DNA of 58,222 nucleotides from a virus: the IMG/VR virus record IMGVR_UViG_3300045978_000161, positions 1-58,222 of that record, one strand, 5' to 3'. The translations under genes were made by a program, and so were the position numbers. The notes below the pieces were generated by a model that was given only the letters and a program-made list of their open reading frames with translations, was not told where the DNA came from and ran no database searches. Of this stretch, positions 30,808 to 40,165 are shown piece after piece (within the stretch, counting starts at the first letter, position 1; every line of letters begins with the position of its first letter).

Positions 30808-31625
30808 CAGAACACCGAAGTCTGTCCCATGGGGTTCTGCCGCGGCACGTAGTCGAACCCGCCGTAGTTGAGGATGTTGTCGAAAAAGTCGTTGCAGTCC
30901 GGCCGATCGTGCTTGCAGCCAGGCGAGACGATGATGCTGTCGAGCGCCGCGAGCCCGGCGAACGGGTGCGTCAGCACGATGGTGTCACCGGAGTGCGAGG
31001 CAATGCCGCGCTTCTCGATGCGGCCCGGGGTCGGCTCGAACTTGACGACGCCGCCGGCGAATCGCCCATCGTCGAAGGTGTCGAAGATTGCCGCGGAGAT
31101 CTCGGTGCCGCTCACGCCGTCGACGGTGGTGGTGATCTGGAAGTCCGCCTCGACCGCCTTGCACGCCGGCCCGTACAGCACGTGCGGGCAGCCGGCGCCG
31201 TAGGTGCGACGCAAACCCATCTGCTTGATCGAGGTGAACTTGTTCTCGCAGTAGAGCTTGCCCATGTTGGCGATGCGCTTGCCGTTCAGGACGCGGCCGC
31301 GCCAGATGACGCGCAGCTCCTGATCGGGATCGTTGCGATGGAACCGCGAGATCGTGAGCGTGATCACATCCGACGGTGGCGCACCTTCGTAGAAGTCCAG
31401 CACCGGGAAATCGAGTGGGCAGTCGATGTCGATCGAGTTCTTGGGCAGCTCGTCGGTCGACTCGAATGGCCCGTGATTCAGCGCATACGGCAGATAGAGC
31501 AGGCTCGCGACGGTCTGCTGCGTGCCCGCGGAGGTGTAGCGGAAGTTGGTGCCGTAGACCCGGAAGGTGTACAGCTCCACCGGCGACGCCAGCTCAACGC
31601 TCTGTTCGTACTGGTCATAGCTCAT
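30807..31625 (-). CDS. Tail assembly protein, DUF2163/BR0599 type
   Basis: 272 residues. GAGCPHVLYGPACKA (about 142-156) and CKHDRPDCNDFFDN near the end contain the conserved Cys of the DUF2163 plus BR0599 group, related to gene-transfer-agent and lambda L tail-tip proteins, which bind an Fe-S cluster or zinc. It probably links the distal tail to the hub. Ends overlapping the hub gene by one base. Confidence 0.85.
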   Translation of the reverse strand: MSYDQYEQSVELASPVELYTFRVYGTNFRYTSAGTQQTVASLLYLPYALNHGPFESTDELPKNSIDIDCPLDFPVLDFYEGAPPSDVITLTISRFHRNDPDQELRVIWRGRVLNGKRIANMGKLYCENKFTSIKQMGLRRTYGAGCPHVLYGPACKAVEADFQITTTVDGVSGTEISAAIFDTFDDGRFAGGVVKFEPTPGRIEKRGIASHSGDTIVLTHPFAGLAALDSIIVSPGCKHDRPDCNDFFDNILNYGGFDYVPRQNPMGQTSVF

Positions 31626-33300
31626 TGCGCGGCCCCTTGAATGGCAGGACTGCCTCGAGCTGCGTGGGCGTGGCCCAGGTCAGCTCAATGCTGTCCGCGT
31701 CCAGGCGAACGTAGTGCATCCAGGAGATGCGCTCCACATCCTCCGGCTCGAACTGCTCCGGGAAAACCGCATTCAGCACCAGGCGCTCTGTGAGCTCGTT
31801 GGGTGCCGATGGATCCGTGACGCGCCGGTAGTACACGTTGCCGTTTTTCAGCTGGACGCGAATGTCTCGCCGGCCGGGTTCCGATTCTGCGAAGTGCACC
31901 AGGCCGCAGGCCTCGACGTCGATGTTGAGCGAGGAGGTGGCGACCAGGTTGGTGAGCTTCAGATCGTCGCACCAGGTGGGCAGCCAGATGCCGCGGCACC
32001 GTCCCTTGCGTGCATAGATCCACTCGCGCAGGTAGTCGCAATCCTCGCGGTTCATGCAGGTGAACACGAAGCGCGGCTGCGCGATCGCCAGCTCCGACTC
32101 GTCGGTGACGACGATTGCGCCGAGCCGGAAGTCACTCACCTCCAGCTTGCGTGCGTAGTCCAGCTCCGGACCCTCGCGCCAGTTCATTTCCCGCTCCATG
32201 ACTGGCAGGTCCCTGTAGAGCGTTTCGTCGAGTGCGTCGTGCGTGATCTCCTCGATCGACTCGAAGCGTGCGACGCCGCGCGCGTAGTTGCGGTAGAAGC
32301 GCTGCGTCGCGCGCGGATCCAGGAGCCGCGCGCTGCGTGCCGGATACACCTTGGATCCGATCGGCCAGGTGGCAATGATCGGCGCCTGCAGGTTCACCGC
32401 GTCTGGATCCACCGAGTCGATGCCGAAGGCCTCATAGGTGCCGTCCGGGCCAACGACGATGCCGAGCCCCAGGGCGTGATAGTCGCGGCCAGCGGTGTCG
32501 ATCGGGATCTCCTCCGCGCCGGCGAGGAGTGGCGCGGCGAGCGCGGTGACGTCGGTCCAGATCGGCACGGCCCAGTTGTTGCCGCCCCACCCGAAAATGA
32601 TGTTCTCGAAAAGGCGGCGCGTGCTGTCGCGCACGTCGAAGCTGAACTCCCACTCGATGCGCGCGCCGCCCATCAGCTGCGCGCGCTGCTCGCTGCCGTC
32701 GTAGGCCTCCTGCACGTCGGTCGAGAATCCCAGGCGCTCGATCACGGGATTGACCCAGTTGGCTTCCCACACCCAGGCGACGATGCGAATGCCCTGCACG
32801 TGGACGACGAATTCCGCGACGTCGAAGGTGAAGGTGAAGTCGGCGTCGACTGTGGGTGGCCCTTCGGTGCTGATGCTGAAGGTGTAGAACGCCTGCTCGA
32901 GCGGCTGCAGATCGAATGGCGGCGGCGCCGGCAGCGTCAGCACCACGCCGGTGTCGCCGACGGCCACGACGCTCACCAACGTGCGCGGCACGAAGAATGC
33001 ATTCCAGATCGAGACCGGCCGCTCCTGAACGCTCACCACGTTGCCGAGGTCGATGATCAAGGGCTCCACGTGGAGGCGCTCGTACCAGTCCAGGAAACCG
33101 AAGGCCTTCTGGTGATTGCCCGCGCGATCCTGCGGGATCTCGTCGACCGGCTGCGTGTTCGCCTTGAGACCATTGGTCAGGTCCGGGTTGCCGGTCCACA
33201 CCAATAGATAGTCCGGCTCCACCATGAAGCCGATGTCAGGATTGGTCGGCTCCGCGGTGAAGATTCCGGACGGGAACAGGTTGCCGGCGAAGTCCGCCAT
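31615..33300 (-). CDS. Distal tail protein
   Basis: 561 residues, rich in strands, with repeated WEANW, WGGNNWAVP and VERISWMHYVRLD segments. The position between the fibre-type proteins and the BR0599-like protein suits a distal tail ring or the baseplate connector. Much longer than lambda M. No conserved motif allows a firmer name. It overlaps the next gene by 11 bases. Confidence 0.7.
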   Translation of the reverse strand: MADFAGNLFPSGIFTAEPTNPDIGFMVEPDYLLVWTGNPDLTNGLKANTQPVDEIPQDRAGNHQKAFGFLDWYERLHVEPLIIDLGNVVSVQERPVSIWNAFFVPRTLVSVVAVGDTGVVLTLPAPPPFDLQPLEQAFYTFSISTEGPPTVDADFTFTFDVAEFVVHVQGIRIVAWVWEANWVNPVIERLGFSTDVQEAYDGSEQRAQLMGGARIEWEFSFDVRDSTRRLFENIIFGWGGNNWAVPIWTDVTALAAPLLAGAEEIPIDTAGRDYHALGLGIVVGPDGTYEAFGIDSVDPDAVNLQAPIIATWPIGSKVYPARSARLLDPRATQRFYRNYARGVARFESIEEITHDALDETLYRDLPVMEREMNWREGPELDYARKLEVSDFRLGAIVVTDESELAIAQPRFVFTCMNREDCDYLREWIYARKGRCRGIWLPTWCDDLKLTNLVATSSLNIDVEACGLVHFAESEPGRRDIRVQLKNGNVYYRRVTDPSAPNELTERLVLNAVFPEQFEPEDVERISWMHYVRLDADSIELTWATPTQLEAVLPFKGPRNEL

Positions 33301-34221
33301 TTACGGCCTCAGGTGCGCGTAGCCGTACAGCCCGCTCGAAAGGATGCCGGTGCCGGGCTGCGTCAGGTGCCGCTGGAACACGGGGAACACCTGCCACTGC
33401 TGACCGCCGTAGCTCACGATCTCGCCCGGATCGAAGTTGCGCATGGAGACGAAGCGCAGGTTCGGGATCCTGCCGACTGGCGACGCCAGGCCACTCGCGC
33501 GCGCGACGAAGTACTCGCACGGGAACAGCGCGGTGCGCAGGTTCCACGACTGATCTTGAGTCGGCCAGTAGCTTGCCCACAGCCCGTCGCCGCGGCCGCT
33601 GCCGAATGCCATGTCATCGTCCGACGCCAGGCTCGCCGGCTGCTTCATGATTGCCCAGTTGGGCGATGCCTTGCCGTCGTAGTCGACCCATAAGTGCCCC
33701 GTGAGCTTGGTCGAGTTGGTTGCATCGCAGATGTGCCGCACGCCACCATAGTCCGCGAAGGGGATCGAGAAGATTGCGCTGGCGTCGCCCTCGGTCGAGT
33801 CGCAATACACGCCACCATCGTAGGTGCCGGACGGCACCAGCTGTCCGATCGTCCAGTGCCGGAAGATGTTGGCGCTGATCTCGACCGAGACGTGCACGTA
33901 CTCGTATCCATCTTCGTCGCCGAGATAGAAGTGATACGCGGTGTACGGCCCGGCGCCGAGATCCAGGATGTCGGTGACGGTGGCCGCGCCAGGCTGCGCA
34001 TTCCAGGCCGCCGCGCCGCTGTAGCCGGTGCAGCCGCGGCGCTGCCACTGGGTCGTTGTCGCGTCGATGCCGGCGTAAATGATGCCGCTGCCGCCGTTGT
34101 GGATCACGGCATCGCCCGACGCCGGCGCGGAGCTTGTCCACCCGTTCGCGGTGATGAAGGTGATCAGCTTCGACAGCAGATCAGCGGGATCGGTGGCAAC
34201 ACCTGTCTCGTAAGTCACCAT
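33301..34221 (-). CDS. Tail protein
   Basis: 306 residues, beta-rich, no transmembrane segment. The N-terminus (DPADLLSKLITFITANGW) resembles that of the 34228 and 27114 proteins, pointing to repeated paralogues of one tail-tip family. Ends one base before the distal tail gene starts. Confidence 0.65.
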   Translation of the reverse strand: MVTYETGVATDPADLLSKLITFITANGWTSSAPASGDAVIHNGGSGIIYAGIDATTTQWQRRGCTGYSGAAAWNAQPGAATVTDILDLGAGPYTAYHFYLGDEDGYEYVHVSVEISANIFRHWTIGQLVPSGTYDGGVYCDSTEGDASAIFSIPFADYGGVRHICDATNSTKLTGHLWVDYDGKASPNWAIMKQPASLASDDDMAFGSGRGDGLWASYWPTQDQSWNLRTALFPCEYFVARASGLASPVGRIPNLRFVSMRNFDPGEIVSYGGQQWQVFPVFQRHLTQPGTGILSSGLYGYAHLRP

Positions 34222-34227
34222 GCTCGC

Positions 34228-35142
34228 TCACTCCAGTTTGATCGCCGCGTAGTAGTACCGCGCGGTGCGGTGGAGATTCTGCACGACCAGGTACGGAATG
34301 CCGTCGATCGTCACCGTGTTCTCGGATGCATTGTTGAAGCCCGACACCGCATACACACCGTCGATCTCGCCAAAGGTGTCGCTGACCGGATTGGTGCCCA
34401 TGAGGATTAGTGGCTTCAGCCAGTAGGTCCCGTCGACGTTCTCCCGTAGCTCGCGATAGCGCGTCTGCACCTGCCCATCCAGCGAGTCCGCGGCATAAGG
34501 CCACACGTGATTGCTGCTCGAGACGCCGGACTCACCGCCGCCCGACTGCTGGAAGTTCTGCACCGCGCGCCAGGATCCGGCGCCGGGCATCAGCATGTAG
34601 GCGCTGCTGCCTGGATCCCAGAAGTTGCGGTTGTTCTCATTGGTCGTCGACCAGCGAGTTGTCGGTGTGGCGACCGGCGCCGCGAGGTAGTAAGGCTGCG
34701 GGTATTCGCCCGGCGTGCCGTATGGCAGGTATTTGCCGGCGTGCGCCGACGGGTAGACGGTCGAGACCTTCGGAGTGATCGTGACGCGCTGGCCGTTCGC
34801 CACGAACCAGTACTGCATCGGCTGATTCCAGATCGGCAGATAGACCACCGTCGAAATGCCGGGCTGCTCGAGATCTCCCAGGCCCGCGTTGTAGCTGCGG
34901 AACATCCAGATGCCGAGCGCATAGGTGTCGGTGCCGACATCTTCGTGCAGGCTGAAGCCGACGAAGATCTCCTCCGTGGTGCTGATGCCAGGCGCCATGT
35001 ACAACGCGCGCTTGTTGAGTGAGTCGTAGCGCAGCAGCTCCCAGTCCGGGCCGCCCGGCGTGGTGACGCTGCGCTCCAGGAAATCGCGCAGCCGATCGAA
35101 CAGATCTTCGTGATCGGCTGCGGTGTCAATCTCGACGGCCAT
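34228..35142 (-). CDS. Tail protein, paralogue-like of 33301
   Basis: 304 residues from the ATG at 35142, which overlaps the tape-measure stop (TGATG). It shares length, the N-terminal helix then Trp pattern and a beta-rich body with the next gene. Proteins directly after the tape measure usually form the distal tail. Function inferred from location only. Confidence 0.65.
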   Translation of the reverse strand: MAVEIDTAADHEDLFDRLRDFLERSVTTPGGPDWELLRYDSLNKRALYMAPGISTTEEIFVGFSLHEDVGTDTYALGIWMFRSYNAGLGDLEQPGISTVVYLPIWNQPMQYWFVANGQRVTITPKVSTVYPSAHAGKYLPYGTPGEYPQPYYLAAPVATPTTRWSTTNENNRNFWDPGSSAYMLMPGAGSWRAVQNFQQSGGGESGVSSSNHVWPYAADSLDGQVQTRYRELRENVDGTYWLKPLILMGTNPVSDTFGEIDGVYAVSGFNNASENTVTIDGIPYLVVQNLHRTARYYYAAIKLE

Positions 35143-37814
35143 CAGCGCCCTCCTAACAATCGTTTCAGTGTCACCGAGTTCTTGCTGATGACGTTCATGA
35201 TCGCCCGTTCGCCGGACGCGGAGTTGATCCCGTCGGCGACCAGGTTCTCGTCGACCAGGTTGACGATGCGGATGCCCTGGGTGCCGGAAGCCTGCGCGCC
35301 GGCGGGCGTGCTGACAGGTGGACCCACCTGGCCGCCGGTGGCGAAGCGCGGCGCGCGCATCACATCGCGGAGCCGCAAGCGACCGGCGTTCCACGCGCGC
35401 ATGAAATTGAGCGCGCCCGGCTCCATGAGCCTCGCCTTGCGCAGCACGAATTCGCCCTCTTGCGCGAGGATCGGGATTTTGTCCGGCCCCGGGATCGGGA
35501 GCCTTGGGCCGGCAACATCGCCGCCGCCGACATAGCCGCGGATGCGGCCGCCGTACTGCGCCAGGCCCGCGCCGACGCCGGTCAATCCGGATCCGGCCTG
35601 CGTCGCGCCGCCGGCGCCGCCACCGAAGGCGCTGAACAAGGTGCGCACCAGGGCGAGCGTCGCCTGCTGCGCGATGATCTCGGCCACCATCCGGCGCAGC
35701 GAGTCGACCACACTGCGCGCCAGAGACTTGAAGGCGTCGCCGATGTCCTCGATCTTGTCGGCGTTCGCGAGGAAATCCTCCAGGCCCGACTGGAAGGCGT
35801 CGATGCCGGCGTTGCGGAACTGCGTGGCGAAGTCGGTCGCGGCCTTGTAGCTCAACGCGATCTGATCCACCGACGCGGCGAACTCGCGCGCCTTCTTTAT
35901 CTGCTCCTCGTTGCCCGACGCTTCGGCCGCCGCGAGCATCGCCTGCGCGAGCTGCTGGAGCAGCTCCAGCCGCTGCTGTTCCAGGTCCAGGATTGCGCGC
36001 TCGCCCTCGGCCTGGCTGCGCAAGCCGAGTTCGACGTCGTTGCGGATCTGCTCCTGGTCGCGCTGGAAGGCTTCGAGCGCATCACTGCCCTGTCGCTGCA
36101 GCTCATCGAAGTTGAACGCCTGCTCCGACAGCGCGCGCACCCTGTTGACGGTGGCCTCGATCTCCGCGGCCGTCTGCCCGGCGCGGATCCCAAGCTCGCG
36201 GATCTGCTCCAGCTCCAATTCGAGGTTGTTCTGGAAGGCCTGGTGCCGGTTGCCCTCCAGGTCCGCGAGCTTCGTCTGCAGCTCCAGCTGCTGCTGGCCG
36301 AGTTCTTTTCGTGCGGCCGCCTCGTCGGCGTCGATCTGCGCCAGCTCGCGCGCGGACGCGACCCGCTGCCGGGCGATCTGCGCATCGAGCTGCGCGAGCT
36401 GCTGGCGCAGCTTGATGCGATCGGCCTCATCCTCCGGGCCACCTTCCGTGCTGCTCGAGTTCAGCTGCGAGACGAGTGCGGCGCGCTGCGCCTTCAAGGC
36501 CTGCAGTTCGACCGCGTTCTCCCGCTCCTGCAGCTCGCGCCGGCGGGCGAAGAATTGCTGCAGGGAGATCAGGCCCTGGTCGTAGGCGTTCTGATTCTCC
36601 TGATTCAGCGTTTTCAGGTGCTCTTGCTGCAGCTTCAGCTCATCGTCGAAGGCCTGCTTGCTGGCGGCGCGCTGCGCGGCCGCGGCCTTGCGCGCGGCAT
36701 CCAGCGCAAAGTTCGGATCCACGCCGAGTGGGGTGGCGGACTTCTTGGGCGGCTCGTCGGTGGTCAGCTTGTCGAACGCGCCGCGGATGTCCTCCGCGGC
36801 CGCAAGATCAATCTCCGCTCGCTCGCGGGCGCTGCGCTCGAATGCGGCGGCCGCACCCTCAAAGTCGCCCTTCGCGATCGCCTTGCCCGCGTCAATGATC
36901 GCGCTGACGAAGCTCACGACCTTCGCGGTCACCGCGCCGATGGTCCTGCCGACGCTCACGAACAGGAACGTGACCGTCTTGATCACGATGCCGATGGCCT
37001 GGCCGAGCACCTTGAAGCCGTTGGTGGCGCCCGTGGTCGCGCCCGTTATTGTCTCCATGGAGTCGGCGACCGCCGGCGCCAGGCCCGACAGGAACTGAGT
37101 GGCGACGCCTTCGGCCTGCAGGCCGATCGTCTGCAGTGAGTCGTTGGCGCGCGCGGCCGCGTCGGCGAGATCTGCGTCGATGAGTACGCCGAGTTCCTTC
37201 GCCTTCGCGATGAAGGCGTCGATGCCCTGCTCGCCCACCGCCTTCAGTGCGGTTGTGAGCTCGCCGGCGCCGCGGCCGAAGATGCGCTGCGCGGCGGCCG
37301 CGCGGTCGGCCGCGTTCGGGATCGCGGCGAGCTTGCGCGCAATCTCCTCCAGTGCTCGAGGCGCGGAGAGATTGCCGAACTTCGCGATGTCGACGCCGAT
37401 CGCGGCAAGGTTGTCCTTTGCCTCCTGGCTGCCGGCGGCCACCTGGCCCATGATGTTGGTCGTCTTGAACAGCGCGGTCTGCAGGCCTTCCTGGGACGAC
37501 TGGTTCTGCCGGAACGCGAGCGTCAGGCCCGACACTTCTTCGACGGTGCCTCCGACGGATGCGGCGAGCTTGCCGGTCTTGTCGGCGGTGTCGAGCGCCG
37601 CCTTGCCGAGCGCGATCATGCCGGCGACCGCGGCCGCGAGACCGATCGCGGGAAGGACTGACTTCAGCTCCTGGGCAGCCTGCTTGACCAGGCCGAGCTT
37701 CTTGCCGGCGTTGTCGCCGGATTTCTTCGATTCGTTTTCGATCTTCCGCAGCGCCGCGATGACTTCGTTGATGCCTTCGGGCGAGAGACGGACGCGAATG
37801 TCTGGGGTGCTCAT
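35142..37814 (-). CDS. Tail tape measure protein
   Basis: 890 residues, typical of siphovirus tape measures. The first 350 residues hold hydrophobic helices (IGLAAAVAGMIALGKAAL, FLFVSVGRTIGAVTAKVV) and the middle 370-650 is a long Gln/Arg/Glu coiled coil. The end contains Gly-rich hydrophobic segments and the lambda-type C-terminus. It sets the tail length (about 130 nm at 0.15 nm per residue, a general rule). ATGA-coupled to the frameshifted chaperone upstream. Confidence 0.92.
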   Translation of the reverse strand: MSTPDIRVRLSPEGINEVIAALRKIENESKKSGDNAGKKLGLVKQAAQELKSVLPAIGLAAAVAGMIALGKAALDTADKTGKLAASVGGTVEEVSGLTLAFRQNQSSQEGLQTALFKTTNIMGQVAAGSQEAKDNLAAIGVDIAKFGNLSAPRALEEIARKLAAIPNAADRAAAAQRIFGRGAGELTTALKAVGEQGIDAFIAKAKELGVLIDADLADAAARANDSLQTIGLQAEGVATQFLSGLAPAVADSMETITGATTGATNGFKVLGQAIGIVIKTVTFLFVSVGRTIGAVTAKVVSFVSAIIDAGKAIAKGDFEGAAAAFERSARERAEIDLAAAEDIRGAFDKLTTDEPPKKSATPLGVDPNFALDAARKAAAAQRAASKQAFDDELKLQQEHLKTLNQENQNAYDQGLISLQQFFARRRELQERENAVELQALKAQRAALVSQLNSSSTEGGPEDEADRIKLRQQLAQLDAQIARQRVASARELAQIDADEAAARKELGQQQLELQTKLADLEGNRHQAFQNNLELELEQIRELGIRAGQTAAEIEATVNRVRALSEQAFNFDELQRQGSDALEAFQRDQEQIRNDVELGLRSQAEGERAILDLEQQRLELLQQLAQAMLAAAEASGNEEQIKKAREFAASVDQIALSYKAATDFATQFRNAGIDAFQSGLEDFLANADKIEDIGDAFKSLARSVVDSLRRMVAEIIAQQATLALVRTLFSAFGGGAGGATQAGSGLTGVGAGLAQYGGRIRGYVGGGDVAGPRLPIPGPDKIPILAQEGEFVLRKARLMEPGALNFMRAWNAGRLRLRDVMRAPRFATGGQVGPPVSTPAGAQASGTQGIRIVNLVDENLVADGINSASGERAIMNVISKNSVTLKRLLGGR

Positions 37815-38535
37815 TTGTCCTGCCTCAACAGAAGTTTCGGGATCTCAGGCACGTCGACACCTTTGCTGCCGGCGAAACAAACGCGCACCTGATACATCAG
37901 CTGCCGGTGCCGCAGATCCTCCCGTAAATGCTCGCGTGACACCTCCAGGTAACTGATCAGCACCTCACTCAGCGGCCACCGCTGCACGACCAGGGCCCGC
38001 GCGAAGTCGTGCAGCGCGACTTCGCGGACGATCGTCTCCCAGTCGCCGAGGTGCCTCAGTGCGCCGCGGGCGGGTGGCCTGGCTGGCTCTTTTTCGTCCG
38101 GGTCAGCATCGTCTCCGCTCGCTCTAAATAGCTCTGGGAACGATTCAGCGATGCGATGCCTTCCCGAAAAAAATAGATGTTCACCTGGAAGGCGAGACGG
38201 AAAACCTCCTCGCGATCGGCGCGCGCTGTCAGCCCCCTGATGAACTTGGCGGTCGCGGCCGCCAGCTGCTCATCCCAGTCGGTTTCCGTCTTGCCCACCG
38301 GCAGGAGGAATCCGCCTAACAGCTCCGGAAGTTTCAGCGTGTCGGTGACCCGCGCCTGCAGGCGCACTTGGTACTCGATGTCCGTCTCGCCTTCGTTGAA
38401 TGGAAGCGGAAGATCCAGCCCTGTGCTCCGCATCAGGGCGTGGATGTACGCTTCGTTGGCGACCGTGATCACGTCGTAGTTCACGACGTTGAACAGCCGA
38501 TCGCCGAGCTTGATGTCCCCAGTCATCGCGGTCAT
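37811..38535 (-). CDS. Tail chaperone GT, -1 frameshift product
   Basis: The chaperone ORF shifts back one base at GAAAAAG (38095-38089) after Lys149. The -1 frame is open from there for 92 codons and ends at a TGA at 37813-37811, which overlaps the ATG of the tape measure (ATGA). The fusion is about 241 residues. The extra part is a helical domain with Arg and His-Leu pairs (LEVSREHLREDLRHRQLMYQV). GT-type chaperones bind the tape measure and tail tube protein and are needed for assembly but not in virions. Confidence 0.85.
38056..38535 (-). CDS. Tail assembly chaperone G
   Basis: 159 residues, directly before the tape measure as in lambda G. Mixed alpha/beta with a helical C-terminal half (REEVFRLAFQVNIYFFREG) and a short Pro-rich tail that is replaced when ribosomes shift. 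ATG at 38535; another ATG at 38526 is possible. The unshifted product ends at 38058. Confidence 0.8.
   Translation of the reverse strand: MTAMTGDIKLGDRLFNVVNYDVITVANEAYIHALMRSTGLDLPLPFNEGETDIEYQVRLQARVTDTLKLPELLGGFLLPVGKTETDWDEQLAAATAKFIRGLTARADREEVFRLAFQVNIYFFREGIASLNRSQSYLERAETMLTRTKKSQPGHPPAAH
38089..38095 (-). other. Slippery site for -1 frameshifting
   Basis: On the minus strand ACG AAA AAG AGC. The heptamer G AAA AAG allows the A-site AAG to re-pair as AAA, and the P-site AAA as GAA (one mismatch). It is a weaker relative of A AAA AAG. A GC-rich stretch able to fold lies just downstream (AGCCAGCCAGGCC...), as expected for a stimulator. Confidence 0.75.
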
Positions 38536-38541
38536 GGCGGG

Positions 38542-39324
38542 TTACCGCACTCGATCGAGGGTGCCGAACGGATCGTTGGGGTGATTGGCGGCGTCCGACA
38601 ACACACCCATCGTCAGCTGGAAGCTGCCGAACTCGTCGCTGATCACGTTGAGTTCGCCTTCGGGCGCGACGCTGCAGCGCCAGATCTCCAGCCGATCGCG
38701 TGCCGCGTCGCCGTCCTGGTTGGCGTCGTCCGCCAGGTACAGGAGGTGACAGATCGGCGCCGCATCGCGCGCGAGCCGGATCTGGTCGATCGTCTTGGCC
38801 GGGATGTCGTAGGTGACGACGAGATCCATGCCCACCTCGACGGCGCCGCCGGCGAGGATGCCGATGAGCCCGGCGTCCGCGTACAGCTGATAGTCGGTGC
38901 CGGCGACGAGTGCGATCGAGCCGTCCGCCTGGATCGACACGTTCGTGACCTGGCGAGCCTCCAGATCCAGGTATTTGCCGGGCGCGACGAGATCACCATC
39001 GAAGTTCTTGGTGGCGCCGTTCTGCAAGGCCTGGAGCTTCTCGTTGCTCGTGCCGAGCAGAAACTTCTTCAGGTTGTTGAGCGTGTATTCGCTCAGGGTG
39101 GCCGTGAGTGTGTACGCGATGCGCGTCACCGCTTCGGCGATCAGGGGCGCGGATCGCTCCGTGCTCGAGAACAGCTGGGCCTTCGTGACATCGGCCGACA
39201 GCGTGATCGCCGTCGCGTTGCCCATGAAATCGAAGCCCTGGTGGTCACCATCGCTGGTGAGCGTGTCGAGCAAGAGGGAACCCTTGCCGAGCTTTACTTT
39301 CGTGCCATCTGCGGGAAGGGGCAT
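38542..39324 (-). CDS. Major tail protein (tail tube)
   Basis: 260 residues from the ATG at 39324, chosen because AGGAG lies eight bases upstream (the longer frame starts in non-coding leader). Beta-rich with repeated Thr/Asp strands and KLGKGSLLLDTLTSDGD at the start; the position before the G/GT chaperones fixes the identity. It should form the tube rings around the tape measure. Confidence 0.85.
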   Translation of the reverse strand: MPLPADGTKVKLGKGSLLLDTLTSDGDHQGFDFMGNATAITLSADVTKAQLFSSTERSAPLIAEAVTRIAYTLTATLSEYTLNNLKKFLLGTSNEKLQALQNGATKNFDGDLVAPGKYLDLEARQVTNVSIQADGSIALVAGTDYQLYADAGLIGILAGGAVEVGMDLVVTYDIPAKTIDQIRLARDAAPICHLLYLADDANQDGDAARDRLEIWRCSVAPEGELNVISDEFGSFQLTMGVLSDAANHPNDPFGTLDRVR

Positions 39325-39450
39325 GTTCGCGACTCCTGTGGATGTGGATGTGACGCGCCCGCCCACCGGCGGCCGCCGTGCGGGTGAAATATACCCGGCC
39401 GGCGCCGGATTGCGGTTTCGCTTCGCGCGCGATCGCCGGTGCGCACTCCT
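39325..39450 (-). promoter_or_regulatory. Gap with possible promoter for the tail tube gene
   Basis: No gene. Contains a CCGGCGCCGGCC hairpin-like block and, on the minus strand, TATATT at 39393-39388 about 60 bases before the tube gene. There is no good -35 box 17 bases upstream. It may permit extra transcription of the tube gene independent of the modification cassette. Confidence 0.3.
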
Positions 39451-40164
39451 CTATATGCGGTAGTGCTCGCGGATCCAGGGGCAGCGCTCCTGCACCTCCG
39501 GCGTCCAGGGATCCTCCTTGCCGTGGAAGTTGATCGCGCGCAGGTTCGCCGGCAGCGGCGCCCGGCCGTTCTGCAGGTGCACGCGCCAGGAGTAGACGCC
39601 ATCCTTCTCCGGCGACCATTTGGCTTCCCCGGGTCCGAGACATGCGCCGATCCAGGCCTGATCCGAGCCGATGTAACCGAGCGCCTTGGCCCGCGCCGGC
39701 GACGTCGCCGGATCGAACTCGTGCCACACCTTTGAGCGGCAGCCGGCGCGCATCATGGTCATCGCGCCGTTGTAGGGCGTGTTGCGGGCGGTGTCGCCGC
39801 AGATCACGAAATCCTCCGGGCGGTGCCACAGCGGTGCCAGCGCGTCGACGAAAAGCCAGTCGAGATCCAGACTGACAAACCAGGGACCCAAGATGTCGGC
39901 CGCGCTCTCGTCGTAGATCTTCAGGCGCCGATAGCAGTTGACGCCGTTCGGCCCTTTCAGCTCGTGATGGTCGTCCCAGACCGGCACGATCCGGATGTCG
40001 CCGTCGATGCCGGCAGGATCGTCGGTGATGCACACGAATTCGTGCGGGAACGGGTAGTGCCGGTCCACCTGCGCACGAAGGTGATTGACGTGCGAGGCCT
40101 GGGGATCGCGCCGATCGCCCGGCGGTGGCCGCCACTTCCAAGTCGCAATGACGAGCTTTTCCAT
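39451..40164 (-). CDS. GT-A glycosyltransferase
   Basis: 237 residues. VCITDDP and SLDLDWLF (DLD at 100-102) supply the nucleotide-sugar and metal sites of a GT-A fold, similar to GT8-type enzymes. It lacks a signal peptide. It closes a cassette of five genes of modification enzymes inserted between head-tail connector and tail tube genes, so the acceptor is probably a virion protein or a host surface sugar. No acceptor can be named. Confidence 0.75.
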   Translation of the reverse strand: MEKLVIATWKWRPPPGDRRDPQASHVNHLRAQVDRHYPFPHEFVCITDDPAGIDGDIRIVPVWDDHHELKGPNGVNCYRRLKIYDESAADILGPWFVSLDLDWLFVDALAPLWHRPEDFVICGDTARNTPYNGAMTMMRAGCRSKVWHEFDPATSPARAKALGYIGSDQAWIGACLGPGEAKWSPEKDGVYSWRVHLQNGRAPLPANLRAINFHGKEDPWTPEVQERCPWIREHYRI

Positions 40165-40165
40165 G

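Noticed and set aside
31714-33207. Plus-strand open frame (497 codons) opposite the distal tail gene
   Set aside because: Shadow of a GC-rich tail gene; no initiation site and atypical composition.
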